Positions 12,703 to 23,904 of a stretch of DNA of 64,000 nt are shown here, piece by piece (position 1 is the stretch's first letter; each line of letters starts with the position of its first letter). The position numbers were made by a program, and so were the translations under genes. The notes beneath the pieces were generated by a model. That model worked only from the letters and a program-made list of their open reading frames with translations, searched no databases and had not been told where the DNA came from. This DNA comes from Helichrysum umbraculigerum (lineage: Eukaryota > Streptophyta > Magnoliopsida > Asterales > Asteraceae): positions 1,736,001 through 1,800,000 of the forward strand of contig CATIUR010000014.1 of the NCBI GenBank assembly GCA_949592205.1, read 5' to 3'.

Positions 12703-13379
12703 AGTTCTGTCACACCCCCAAATCGATAATCGTGTTTATTAACAGTTTAGCGGAAGCTTTTAGTTGATTAGCGGAAGCATTTTAATAATAGTTAAGCATC
12801 GGGGGCGGACAGATTCGATAGTGCATTCACTGTATCAGAGCATATGATCAAACAGAACATATAAAAATTGGGTATTGATATTTACAACATTTTTTTTATT
12901 CGTACAACAAAAACATGCATTGCAGTGTTATACAGTACAACGTCAGAATGCATAAAATATTATGTATGAATCAAGTTGCTTGTTGTATTTATCACCATCC
13001 AATAAAATTAGTTATTAGTACTGTATATAGATATATAGATATAAAATAGAGTAATATAAACCTACTTGTCTTCATCAAAAAGAAATCCCTTTTGAAGATA
13101 AGAGAATAGTTCCGTTTTGATAGAATAAATGGCATGAGGAATTTTGAACATCTTGATAATTGCATCCAAGTTTGTTGGTAGTTTTCTTCCCCAATACTCT
13201 AACTCTGTTTCGTTCTCAAGCTCGTATTCCTCCTGCATATAAAAGGAAAACACATATCAACTCTGACGGGAAAATAATCCATGCAGGGATTGATCGTGCA
13301 ATTACCTTTAAATGAAGGGTCATGTATGTGTATGTAAAAAGCATGAGGAATGAAACTATGATTTTTAACCTCATCATCA

Positions 13380-13528
13380 AAGGGGCTTTGCCCTAGCGGT
13401 ATGAGTGGAGCCTATCAATCGGGAGGTTGTGGGTTCAAGCCTCATTTGAGGCAGTAAGTGTATATATTCGTGGTGATTGTATATTTATGTGTATTAGATT
13501 ATAGGGTTGACTTTCCAAAAAAAAAAAA
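13380..13528 (+). mobile_element. SINE in kinase intron 1
   Basis: A tRNA-derived head has an A-box-like GCCCTAGCGGTATGAGTGG and a B-box-like GTGGGTTCAAGCC, spaced about 40 bp apart. An unrelated body follows, ending in a 12-nt A tail (13517-13528). It is antisense to the kinase. No convincing target-site duplication was read. Confidence 0.75.
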
Positions 13529-13698
13529 GTTTTTTTAAGCTATCAATTCATCAACAACACAATTCATTGTCAATAGCACAAAGGATATGCCCTTTTTACA
13601 TATCACTGATATGCTTATTCTGCCAGTTTCTCTAGTTATTACATCAGTTTTCAACAGGTACGATGGGTTATTGTGTAATGCGATAATACTCCGTGTAA

Positions 13699-13907
13699 GG
13701 GGGTGTTTGGCTTAGCTTAAGTTTTTTAGCTTCAGCGTTATCTAAAAGCCAGGAATCTGAGGCTTTTAGCTTTTTAGCTTTTCCACTCTTTAAATTTTGA
13801 AAAGCTTCGTCAGAAAAGCTCATCCAAACACTTATAAAAGAGTTTTTTAACTGTATCATAACGCAAAAGGTGAAAAGCCTCCTTATAACGCTAGGCCAAA
13901 CACCCCC
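13699..13907. mobile_element. Harbinger-type (Tourist-like) MITE, kinase intron 1
   Basis: 209 bp with terminal inverted repeats GGGGGTGTTTGGC / GCCAAACACCCCC. A TAA target duplication lies on both sides (13696-13698 and 13908-13910). Three-base TAA/TTA duplications are characteristic of PIF/Harbinger MITEs. The inner motif AGCTTCAGCGTTA is shared with the element at 50825-51007. Confidence 0.85.
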
Positions 13908-14097
13908 TAAGTAGTGAAAATTGAGTTCGATGTAAACATTAAGATCATAACACATACAGAAGATAAAAGTTTATTAATACGAGCATTAACACACTAAAAT
14001 ATGTAAGTATTTGATGCAATCATTATTTTGGTGATGGGATTGAAAAGATTTATAACTTATTTCTTCAATCTTTCTTACTATAAATGTTAATATGTTA

Positions 14098-14294
14098 CTA
14101 CCTCTGTCTCAAAATTATAATCCATCTTTCCTTTTTGAGATGTTCCAAAATAATTGTCCACTTCTCATTTTAAACAATAAGAAGAGAGTTTAGTGGGTGC
14201 AGATTCTATTTGAGTGGTTAAAAACTGTTGTGGTTCCACTTTTATTAAACTGTGTGCTTTTTGTTGGTAGACAATAATTTTGGGACGGAGGGAG
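14098..14294. mobile_element. Stowaway (Tc1/mariner) MITE, kinase intron 1
   Basis: 197 bp. The left end CTACCTCTGTCTCAAAATTA and right end TAATTTTGGGACGGAGGGAG are inverted copies of the Stowaway consensus CTCCCTCCGTCCC. Dinucleotide TA target duplications are at 14096-14097 and 14295-14296. It ends about 40 bp before the exon 1 donor. Confidence 0.88.
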
Positions 14295-15249
14295 TATCAG
14301 AAACCAATTTTATAAGTGAGAAGATAAAACTTACTTGGTGTTCCAAAGCTATTTGAAGTTCTGTTACTATGTTGGTCATTGTTGGACGTTCTGTGCGTTC
14401 TCGTTTTAAACATTGATATGCAATTTTTGAGAACCTTTCCAAACACGCAGGTGAAATTTTCTCTTTTAGACTAGTACCGATGATAGTATCTAGTCTTTTT
14501 TCGTCATAGCACTTTTGTGCCAATCTCGTCAAGAGCCTACGCTCATCTTTGTATATCATTTCTATACATAGTCGTCCACAAAGAACTTCAAACAAAACAG
14601 CACCGAAAGAATAGACATCGGATTCTTTTGTCAAGAAGTAAGTCTCCACGTACAACGGATCACAATATCCCGGTGTACCTACAGCCGCAGTAACTTGATA
14701 AGTGAATTGCTGATTTGCAGGGCCGAACTTTGATAAACCAAAGTCTGCAATTTTTGCATTCCACTTGTGATCCAAAAGTATATTTGCGCTTTTGATATCA
14801 CGGTGTAGGACTCTGTGTTGACTCCCCTCTGCAGGCTCATGGAGGTATTGTAATCCTTGTGCAGCCCCAATACATATACGAAGGCGTTGATTCCAAGAGA
14901 GATCGGGGCTACTTAGATACAAATCGAGACTTTTGTTAGGTAGAAACTCGTACACAAGGATACTTTCACCTTTCTCGTCACTAAAACCTAAGAGAGATAC
15001 GAGATTTTCGTGTTTGTACTGGGAAAGCAACATGATTTCTCTCCAAAATTCGGGGGCTCCTTGCCCGAGTGCAGTATCTAAGCGCTTCATGGCTACCTCG
15101 GTAAGCTTCCCGGAGATAACAAGTTCTCCTCGGTAAACCTTACCAAACCCACCTCGGCCGATTCGATTGGTTTCTCCAAAGTTGTTGGTGGCTAATAATA
15201 TATCTTCGAGTGGGACTCGGAGATGTTGGAACTCTTTTAAAGAAGACAT

Positions 15250-15666
15250 TATTTTGATATTGGGAATTCAACAAACAGGAAAAGAAATTGAAGAGCTCCC
15301 ATCCGAGGAGTTGGAAGCTGGAAAAACTTGAAAGATCTTCACGAAACTTGAGATGTATTTATTTGACTTATATAATACGAGAAGCATTAGCCACCCATTC
15401 CCACACACGCGTAAGTCGTAACTATGAACTACCATCTTATCTTTTAAGAGTATAATGGAGTACTATAGTAGTATACCATTAATTTTTTCTTTTATACTCC
15501 TCTTCCTCTTTCTCATTATTATTACGGTGTTCAGATCTTTTAAATCTTTTTTATTCAGTTTTGATCTAAAATATTTCTGTTTGTGTTATATAATACTTAA
15601 TGTAAATTATATCAGTAATAATACATTTAAAACACAATTCATTCATATATTTTGGATCAAGTATTA
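15250..15666 (-). promoter_or_regulatory. Kinase promoter and 5' UTR (copy A)
   Basis: On the minus strand a TATA box TATATAAG lies at 15367-15374, 118 bp before the ATG at 15249. The sequence further upstream is AT-rich and is cut at 15667 by the family-1 LTR, with target duplication TATTA at 15662-15666. An almost identical copy lies at 23905-24321. Confidence 0.7.
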
Positions 15667-17229
15667 TGTGACAATCCTCCAATTAGGGTATTTATTTAAC
15701 CTAATCTCATGCATTACCTAGAGTAATTCCCTGATTAGTGGATTCAAAATAAATTATGTGTTAAGTTTTGTGAAACCTACTATGTGTTATGTGATATATT
15801 TGATTGTAGTTATATGCGTATATATATACAATTACGTAAGAAATAAATATATCAAACTCTATGAATTGAACACAATAATATTGGTGATACAAAATAATTA
15901 ATAATTCGAAAATTATTAATTACAACTATTATATAATTATATTATTGGGATAATATAATAATGTATACGTTAAATAATAAACGTATTAATATAAAGTTCC
16001 GAAATGAACTTCAAAAATACTTTTGAATAATTTTTAGTTTGAAATTATTATATAAAAGTATTATAACGAAAAGAAAACGAAACATTTAGACGATTTTTGT
16101 TACACGTAATACGAACAGAAACAATTTTAAAACGCGCTTAGAGGATCCAAATAATAAAAGTATTATTTCGTAAGTTACTGTTTTAATGTATAGAACGTTA
16201 CCTCAAAATATGATTTCTAAATTTAACTGAAATCTGGCACGCGTTTTAACTATACAGTACTTTTACCGTGATTAATTTTAATTATACTCGTAACAAAGTA
16301 TTTCACCGAAGTACCACAAATTATACCCGTACACGAAATTAACGGGCTAAAAACTACCAATAATACACTAAAACAAAATATCTCGCGACAGATTGAAACA
16401 CCCTCCATACTCCCGTTTGAAATCTTGGTCTCCAATAATTCATACTCACCTATAATTTTGATCTTCAAAATACACACACACACAAAACACTTCACTTTCT
16501 TCTTCTGGTTTTGAGTGCGTACTGGAGGAAGCAGAACAAGAGGCAGCAGCAGCAGGAAGAGCAACACCATAATCATCTTCATCTTTCTTCACAAAAATCA
16601 CCCACATCAAGCTAACAAAAATGGTGTCTTGATCATCATCATCATCTGTCGTACATCATCATCATCATAATCTTACCACTGTGAGTTTCAAAAACTATAT
16701 ATTTCATACTTATATTTTGTGTTTTCTTTAATTATATAAGTTATAATGTATGTAAATAAGTTATAACAAGATTATTATGGTTGAATTCAAACTCATTAAG
16801 TGATTTACATTCTTGAATCAAAATGTTGAAAAACCACAGGACTTAGAAAACACAAAATGATTTATAAAGTGGTAACATATACATGTAGAATAAAAGTGTA
16901 AATCTCATGGATAAAACTTGTACTATGTTAAACTAAAACATTTGTAGAAGTTACAACTCAAAACAATAGCAAAAACTTATGAAAAATCTGGACTAAAACG
17001 GAGCTACGAATTGAACCCAGAACAAGAACAACTACACCCGAACGGGTGAGGAACGACACCCGAACGGGTGAGGAACCAAACCCGAACGGGTGAGGAATCA
17101 AACCCGTACGGGTGAGGCACCCCTACCCGAACGGGTGAGGCACCCCTACCCGAACGGGTATGTGATAATACCCGGACGGATATATGTTGACACCCGATCG
17201 GGTGATAGCAAAAAGATGATGATACCCGA
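15667..17229 (+). mobile_element. Gypsy family 1, 5' LTR fragment (copy A)
   Basis: Begins TGTGACAATCCTCCAATTAG directly after TATTA, exactly like the LTR at 24322. It runs until the family-2 insertion (target CCCGA, 17225-17229). Relative to the other two LTR copies it lacks 64 bp near 16300, where ATTTCACC joins GAAGTACC; the lost segment was flanked by ACC on both sides, which fits microhomology-mediated deletion. The remainder of this LTR is found only in the second duplicate, from 27755. Confidence 0.92.
17030..17229. repeat. ACCCGAACGGGT inverted-repeat array in LTR 1
   Basis: Eight units of ACCCG-NN-CGGGT with a 2-nt centre (AA, TA, GA or AT), mostly spaced 17-20 bp with GAGG or GAGGCACCCCT between. 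A ninth unit is split by the family-2 element. The same array is at 25753-25948 (continuing at 27755-27790) and 37352-37560. Confidence 0.93.
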
Positions 17230-19039
17230 TATAACAGGCACCTAATTTCACTTGACATTTTTTTTTTTTTTTTTTAAAACCCGGAAGCGAAATCCCATTC
17301 ATATTCACATGGATGACATTATGTCATCTATCAAAACATATTACAAGTTATAAGTATTAACTGCTAGTTTACAAACCATTACTCTATTATAATTATTATA
17401 TAACAAAACATAAGCAACTGTATCTAACAAAATCAGAGTAATCCTGGTCAAACAACTCCCAGTCACTCCTTGCCCCGTCCCAAAACATCACATAAACCTG
17501 CAAGGAGTAAACAACGGGATTAGCACGAAGCTAAGTGAATAAACCTGTTACAACAGTTTGACTTAGCTATAACAATATCAATTAACAACAATATCGCTTT
17601 GACACAACATCACCAAGAGGATCGGTGGTCCTTGTAAAGCCCTCTGACCGCGGATGGCCCACCAAGCGACACTTACAATCACTGCAGGCCAATACAGTGA
17701 TTTTACCGATAACTGATTGCTACCTTTAATCAATATGTGTTCCATTCTCAACACATGATTACAAATCTCACATTGACTAACCTATAGCAATCAGTCCAAC
17801 CATTGTTGACCCCCCGAATCACCAGAATGCACATAGGCAACACATCACAGTTATATATATATATGTCTCAGCAATATAATCAACAATCACTAATTATATC
17901 GTTGTAACCAATAAGTCACAACCAAACCACACTGAAGTTCCAAGTCTATTCACCTATTAACTTCACTTCACTTACTCAGCTGACTAACTCACTGAGTCTT
18001 CGGTGTATCTGTAAACACCATAAAACAATCGAGTTAGTAACTAAATTCACTCCCCATTTTAATTAAGTAAACGCAATCACATAGTAGCAATAAACACGTT
18101 TCATATACTCAAATCATCTTTATTTATGCTATTGTATAGCCTATATACTACAATGAATAACAATGTACAAACAGGAGTAAAATCTGATCTGCAGTACCCA
18201 GTCGCGTCACAATACAAAAGATCGCGTCGCTATTAACATTAAATCGCGTCGCAATACCAGTAAATCGCGTCACGATTCTGATGAGATCGCGTCGCAACCA
18301 ATACAACATCGCGTCGCGATGGACCTCATATCACGCCGCGATCTAAAGAGATCGCGCCGCGATCTTCATCGGCGCCCAGACTCCTGAACCTGCATAACCT
18401 GCTGCTGTTGCCCGAAAATTTCAAACAAAAAATCACCTTCCAGCTCTCATAACTCAGTTTCTAAGCTATAACTAACTTCACATATGTACATACTATAGCA
18501 TAAAGCAATTACAACATCATATATAACACTTAACTCATTTAACTATGAATTTCATCAAATTATTTATAAACATGAACTTAAATTCAAATTAAACTTACAC
18601 TCACTAAGATGAAGATGATGAATTTAAAGGGAAGATCAGAATCAGCTTATAGCTTCACTAGTTGAAATTCTTGTTTTAGATTTAAGTGTAGTTTAGGGTT
18701 TAGGTTGTTGATATGCAAGGGAGGTGAAGGAAACAACTTTCCTTTTAGGGAAAGGAAATAAATAGGTCGGCTTAATTTTTACACCGACTCCGTATTCCCT
18801 TAAAACTAGTCCCCTTTCAATCTATTGTCTGGAACCTAGAAACATTCGCGAGAAAACTATTTTATTTTACCGTGAGCTACAACTATTTAAAACGGTAAAT
18901 AATTCACTAGTCACAATAAATCCTTAACCAAATTTCATATTTTATAAATCAAACATATAAAACACGATATTTAAATATAACAATGATAACATCTAATTTT
19001 AAAAGAAATTACCAGATGTCCACAAAAGCGGGTGTTACA
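17230..19039 (-). repeat. Gypsy family 2, 3' LTR
   Basis: About 1.81 kb. On the minus strand it starts TGTAACACCCGCTTTTGTGG and ends GGTGCCTGTTATA, so the usual terminal CA is TA here and in the solo copy. It is nearly identical to the solo LTR at 25949-27754. A T run of about 20 bp lies near 17259-17277 on the plus strand. Confidence 0.9.
18205..18365. repeat. ATCGCGTCGCGAT repeat array in LTR 2
   Basis: Eight units related to ATCGCGTCGCGAT (TCGCG-N-CGCGA dyad) separated by 6-16 bp of unrelated sequence. The last two are ATCACGCCGCGAT and ATCGCGCCGCGAT. The array is strongly CpG-rich within an AT-rich LTR and is repeated in the solo LTR at 26914-27080. Confidence 0.92.
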
Positions 19040-19054
19040 AATCTCCCCTCCTTA
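19040..19054 (-). other. Family 2 polypurine tract and true pol stop
   Basis: On the minus strand TAAGGAGGGGAGATT directly precedes the LTR start TGTAACACC. It is the plus-strand primer site of the element. The TAA at 19052-19054 is in frame with the reading frame that continues past the stop at 19160, so it is probably the original end of pol. Confidence 0.8.
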
Positions 19055-22000
19055 GGAAGATTTCGTCCCCGAAATCTCGCTAAACTCAAACAAATGAGGA
19101 TATCGTGAGCGCATGCTCGACTCAGTCTCCCAGGTAAGGTTCGCCCCAAAACTATGTCTTCATTTCACTAAAACCATCGGGATCTCTTTCTTACGTAATT
19201 TAGTCACCTTTCTATCAACTAACTCAATCGGTTCCTCAACTAGTTTCTGACTAGAATCGACTCTAAGGTCCTGTAATGGAAGGATTTGGGATTGATCCTC
19301 CACATTACATTTCCTCAAATAACAAATATTAAAAGTGTCATGAATACCAGATAACTCAGGAGGAAGATTCAAGGCGACTGTCTGATCATTAACCACCTGC
19401 CTGATTCTGAAAGGACCAATATACCTCGGGGCGAGTTTTCCACGCTTACCAAATCTGATTACACCTTTCCACGGGGAAACCTTTAAAAAAACAAGTTCAC
19501 CCTCAACAAAAGTAACAGGACGACGGCGTGGATCAGCATACTGTTTCTGTCGATCTCTGGCAGCTTTCAGTTTCTCACGAGCTATAGCGACTTTATCGGC
19601 TGTAATCTGTACAATATCAGGACCTGCAAACTGCTTTTCTCCAGCCTCTAACCAGCAAGTAGGTGTTCTGCAGCGACGTCCATATAACATCTCGTAGGGT
19701 GGCATGCCGATGCTGGAATGGTAAGAGTTATTATAAGCAAACTCTACCAAAGGCAAATGAGAATCCCAAGAACCACCATACTCTAATACACAAGCCCGCA
19801 GCATATCTTCCAGAGTCTGAATGGTACGCTCTGTCTGACCATCTGTCTGTGGATGATAAGCAGTACTGAGGTTAACTCTGGTACCCAATTCCCGCTGTAA
19901 ACTCTGCCAAAACCCAGAAATAAACCTGGAATCCCTGTCTGACACAATCGATAACGGTATCCCATGCCTCGAAACTATCTCATGAATATACAACTGGGAC
20001 AATCGAGTCAAAGAAGCAGTCTCACTGGTAGCCAGAAAATGAGCACTCTTAGTCAATCTATCAACAATCACCCAAATCATATCATTACCTTTCTGCGTTC
20101 GGGGAAGTTTGGTGACAAAATCCATAGTAACATGCTCCCATTTCCACTCGGGAATATCCAGCTGTCTCAATGAACCATACGGTTTCTGATGTTCTGCTTT
20201 CACCTGGGAACAAATGTGACAAGTTTCCACGACACGTGCAACATCGGTTTTCATCGTGGGCCACCAATAAAAAGGTTTCATGTCATTATACATCTTTGTA
20301 CTTCCAGGATGAACAGATAATCTAGATTTATGTGCCTCAGATAATATCAAATCCCGAAGTCCCCCAAACAATGGAACCCAAACCCGAGACTGAAAGGTTT
20401 TCAAACCTCGAGAATCATCAACCAATAAATCCTTACGTTTCAGCAAAATTTCAGATTTCAAATTAACATCCAGTAATGCTTCAGACTGTGCAGCTTTTAA
20501 CTGAGAAATCAAATCAGAATGGATGTCTAAACGCATAAAACATACCCGATCAGAAGACATCTTTCGACTCAACGCGTCTGCCACCACATTAGCTTTACCC
20601 GGGTGGTATCTGATTTCACAATCATAATCCTTAATCAGCTCCAACCACCGCCTCTGTCTCATATTCAAATCTTTCTGAGTAAACATATACTGCAAACTTT
20701 TGTGGTCAGTACAAATCACACATTTAGTGCCATATAAGTAATGCCTCCAAATCTTTAATGCAAATACAACTGCAGCAAGCTCTAAATCATGTGTAGGGTA
20801 ATTCTTTTCATGAGTTTTCAACTGACGAGAAGCATAAGCAATTACCCTATCTCTTTGCATTAAAACACATCCCAAACCAGCATGAGAAGCATCACAATAA
20901 ACAGTAAAGTCATCAGAACCATCTGGCAGAGCTAACACCGGAGCCTGACATAACAACTGTCTCAGAGTCTGAAAAGATGTTTCTTGCTGATCACCCCATT
21001 GAAATCTAACATTCTTACGTGTCAAACTGGTCAACGGACTTGCAATCTTAGAAAAGTCTTTAATGAACTTTCTATAATAACCCGCCAAACCCAGAAAACT
21101 TTTAATTTCAGAAGGAGATTTAGGTGTATTCCAATTCATCACAGCCTCGACCTTAGACGGATCAACCTTTATCCCATTATCACAAATAACATACCCCAAA
21201 AACTGTACTTCCCGCAACCAGAATTCACATTTTGAAAACTTAGCATACAAATGTTCCCCTTTTAAAGTTTCCAAAACCAGTCTCAAATGCTGTTCATGTT
21301 CAGACTCAGACTTTGAATAAATCAGAATATCATCAATAAATACAATCACAAACTTATCAAGGAACGGTCGAAAAACCCAATTCATTAGATCCATAAACAC
21401 AGCAGGAGCATTAGTCAATCCAAACGGCATAACTAAAAACTCATAATGGCCGTACCTGGTGCGAAAAGCAGTCTTAGGAACATCTTCTTCACGAACTCGC
21501 ACCTGGTGATAACCTGATCTCAAATCAATTTTAGAAAAATATGAGGATCCCTGCAACTGATCAAATAACTCGTCAATTCTGGGTAAAGGATACTTCTTCT
21601 TCACAGTCCTTTTATTTAGCTCCCTATAATCAATACACATACGAAGTGTGCCGTCTTTCTTTTTCACAAATAAAACAGGAGCGCCCCAGGGAGAATGACT
21701 AGGTCGTACAAAACCCTTATCTAACAGTTCCTGAATCTGAGTCATCATTTCCCGGATTTCAGAAGGTGCTAATCTATAAGGAGACTTAGCTACAGGGGAA
21801 GAACCAGGAATCAAATCAATCTGATACTCAACTTCCCTAACAGGCGGCAAACCGGGCAACTCATCAGGGAAAACCTCCGGGTATTCAGAAACCACCCGGA
21901 CATCAAACACAGATCTCTTTTCTAACTTGGTATTCACAACATAAGCCAAATAAAACTCACACCCTTTAGCTAGAGATTTTCTAGCTTTCATCATAGAAAC

Positions 22001-23731
22001 CAATGGAATACTGCCTTTTTCCCTTTCTCCTCGAGCCACTACATATGACTTTTTGGAAATTGGGATTTTAATCAACTTTTTATGACACTCGATATTGGCT
22101 TTGTTTTGACTCAGCCAATTCATACCTAACACCACATCAAAAATTGGAATAGGCAACAGAAGAAATGAAACAGGAAAATCATAACCCTCTATCGTAATAC
22201 TAGCCCCTTTTACCGAGGTGGTAACAGGAACCATTTTGCCACTGGCCACTTCTACTTCTATAGGGTTTGTAATCAACAAAGGAGTCAACTTTAACTTATC
22301 ACAGAAGTTCACAGATATAAATGAACAGTTTGCTCCAGAATCAAAAAGTACACGTGCTGGTACAGAATTAACAAGAAAAGTGCCAGTGATAACTTCATCA
22401 GTGACAACAGCCTCATCCACGGTCATCTGAAATGCACGACTAGTAGCAGGTGGCGGAATTTTCCGCTTTTGGCCTAAAGAAGAGGAACCACCACCCATAC
22501 CCAATCCCTGTCTCCTAGCCTCAGGGCAATCACCAACTCTATGACCCTCTTTATGACAGTTCCAGCATACCTGATTAGGATAAGTACAATCTCTAGCTGC
22601 ATATCCCAACACTCCACATTTGACGCACCTAGATGTCTGAGGAGTACAAGGCCCGGTATGTCTAGCTTTACACTTGATGCAGTAAGAACCATCAGAAGTA
22701 TTACCACCAAAACTAACTTTCCTGCTCGGCTGTGTACTCTGTCCTTTCTGTTTGCCCCGATCAGAAGAATCACCCCTCTGCCTCTGTTGGAACCTTTCCT
22801 TATTCCTCAGTCTCTTAGCCTGAATATCACTGTCAACCGAACGGGCTAAATCAAAAGCTTGTGAAATTGTACCTGCTAATCTCACAGTAGTACGGTAATC
22901 AGGAGGCAAGGCTCTAACAAACTGATCAATCTTGGTCCTGTCAGTCGGGACCCACTCCTGCACAAACCTCAGCTTCTCGGAGAACTGTCTAATAAGCTCA
23001 TCAATACTCATCTGATCAGTCTTCTCCATGTCAAGGAATTCCTGCCTAATACGAGAAAGATTATACTCAGAACAGAACTGCTTACAAACCTCAGCATGAA
23101 AATCTGGCCATCTAATAGCAGCTATCTGCTGTGAAGTAAATGGGGCAGTAATTGAATCCCACCATGACATAGCCTGACCCTTTAACAACTGTACAGCATA
23201 AGGTACCTTATCCTTCTCCTCACAATGACAAACATCCAATTTCCTCTCAACATCACGTAACCAGTCAAGGGTAACAGTAGGATCAGTACTCCCAGAATAT
23301 GCAGAAGGATTACTAGACATAAATGTTTTCAAAGAACAACCTTTCTCTGTCTGCTGAACTGGTGGAAAAATAGATATCGGAAAACCCGCAGATCCATATG
23401 TAGAAAATGGTACAGAAGTCTGAAAAGCATACCCCTGAGTCTGCTGCTGAGAAACATAAGGAACTGATGTCGAAGCCCGAAAAGTAGCTGTAATAGGTGG
23501 AACAGTACTCTCAACATGTGGCTGACTTGGAATTTGTCGTTGAGAAAGCTCGGCCAACTGTCTACTTTGCTCCATCACCTGAGCCTCTAATCTCATCATA
23601 TAGTCACGATCAGATTCTCCACCCACTGAATAAGAAGTGCCCTGATTATCTGGAGGTACATCTGTCTCTAAGACATTATTAAGGGTAGGGTTCGGTTGCT
23701 CATTCTCAGCCATCCTGTAATCACAACACAT
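19055..23731 (-). pseudogene. Gypsy family 2 gag-pol, one stop in chromodomain
   Basis: Open for 1523 codons (19160-23731); the likely start is the second methionine (MAENEQPNP, about 23713). Order: gag with coiled-coil-like N-terminus; three Cys clusters (CIKCKARHTGPC, CVKCGVLGYAARDC, CWNCHKEGHRVGDC); protease LFDSGANCSFIS; RT with FIDDILIYS; RNase H starting FTVYCDASHAGLGCV; integrase with the HHCC finger (H-x-H...C-x2-C) and a DD35E core (MDFVTKLP, SDRDSRF, YHPQTDGQTERT); and a chromodomain start (VEEPIELVD). A TGA at 19160-19162 stands where related elements have a tryptophan codon. The same frame then stays open with chromodomain-like sequence (ANLTWETESS, RYPHLF) to TAA at 19052. It encodes replication and integration functions of a chromovirus; only the integration-targeting tail is cut. 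Probably Tekay/Del-like (inference). Confidence 0.92.
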
Positions 23732-23823
23732 CTCACAACTCGTTAATCGTTAGTACTAATATACTAACCAAATCACAATTCATAACCAATCCCGTAACCT
23801 GGAATGTTTGACCAATACCACTA

Positions 23824-23904
23824 GGTTTCTCCAAAGTTGTTGGTGGCTAATAATATATCTTCGAGTGGGACTCGGAGATGTTGGAACTCTTTTAAAGAAG
23901 ACAT
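23824..23904 (-). pseudogene. Duplicated kinase 5' fragment (27 codons)
   Basis: The first 27 codons of the kinase (start at 23904, MSSLKEFQHLRVPLEDILLA and onward), identical to 15169-15249 as far as I can see. It is then joined to gypsy family 2 leader sequence. The fusion reads straight into a TAG, so it encodes only a 27-residue peptide. Homology between the two copies starts at a GG shared by both junction partners. Confidence 0.93.

Larger units (their letters stand above)
8826..12865 (-). mobile_element. Gypsy family 1, truncated copy (minus)
   Basis: In minus orientation it holds the last about 158 bp of the 5' LTR (12708-12865, ending in the TG...CA-type GTGTGACA), the primer-binding site, the extra upstream ORF, gag, protease and reverse transcriptase. 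It breaks off at 8826 just after the RT domain. RNase H, integrase, chromodomain and both complete LTRs are absent. The sequence is nearly identical to the full-length plus-strand copy at 24322-39910. No target-site duplication brackets it, so it arose by deletion, rearrangement or fragment capture rather than simple insertion. It lies downstream of exon 2 of the kinase gene, where the kinase's remaining exons would be expected. Confidence 0.9.
13066..15249 (-). pseudogene. Receptor-like cytoplasmic kinase, 3' part missing
   Basis: Serine/threonine kinase expected to phosphorylate partners in membrane-proximal signalling. Exon 1 (14335-15249) encodes 305 residues: glycine loop GRGGFG (31-36), ATP lysine 55 (VAMK), helix-C glutamate 71, HRD 149-151, DFG 169-171 and GTPGYCDPLY (191-200), so the catalytic residues are all present. 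It ends in the donor GTAAGT after ...ALEHQ. Exon 2 (13066-13232), after acceptor TATATGCAG, continues in frame with EEYELENETELEYWGRKLP. This resembles the linker of kinases that carry a phloem-protein-2-like C-terminal half. A donor follows at 13065, but no further exon is found and a truncated retrotransposon starts 200 bp on. There is no signal peptide or transmembrane segment. Retention of the intron would give a stop soon after the kinase domain (at 14245), so an expressed kinase-only protein is possible. Confidence 0.8.
17230..23823 (-). mobile_element. Gypsy family 2 without its 5' LTR
   Basis: In minus orientation: 3' LTR (17230-19039), polypurine tract, gag-pol (19160-23731 plus the tail after a stop) and about 90 bp of leader. 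It then stops at 23823, where the duplicated kinase sequence starts. The 5' LTR expected there is missing. Target duplication CCCGA is present at 17225-17229. Just inside the break, minus-strand TGGTATTGGTC at about 23810-23820 may be a degenerate primer-binding site (standard TGGTATCAGAGC), which would put the break very close to the former LTR edge. Confidence 0.9.

Noticed and set aside
15455..15721. Hydrophobic 88-codon frame across the kinase promoter and LTR start, repeated at 24110-24376
   Set aside because: It runs across the TATTA insertion junction, so it cannot be an ancestral gene; AT-rich DNA readily encodes hydrophobic residues.
16250..16582. 110-codon minus-strand frame in LTR 1, also at 24942-25301 and 36571-36900
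   Set aside because: Leucine-rich start from a CAG/GCA microsatellite; the frame differs between copies because of the 64-bp deletion; no sign of constraint.
17030..17230. CRISPR-like array
   Set aside because: Regular spacing of short dyads superficially resembles one, but the spacers are repeated, units are 12 bp, and it lies inside a plant LTR.
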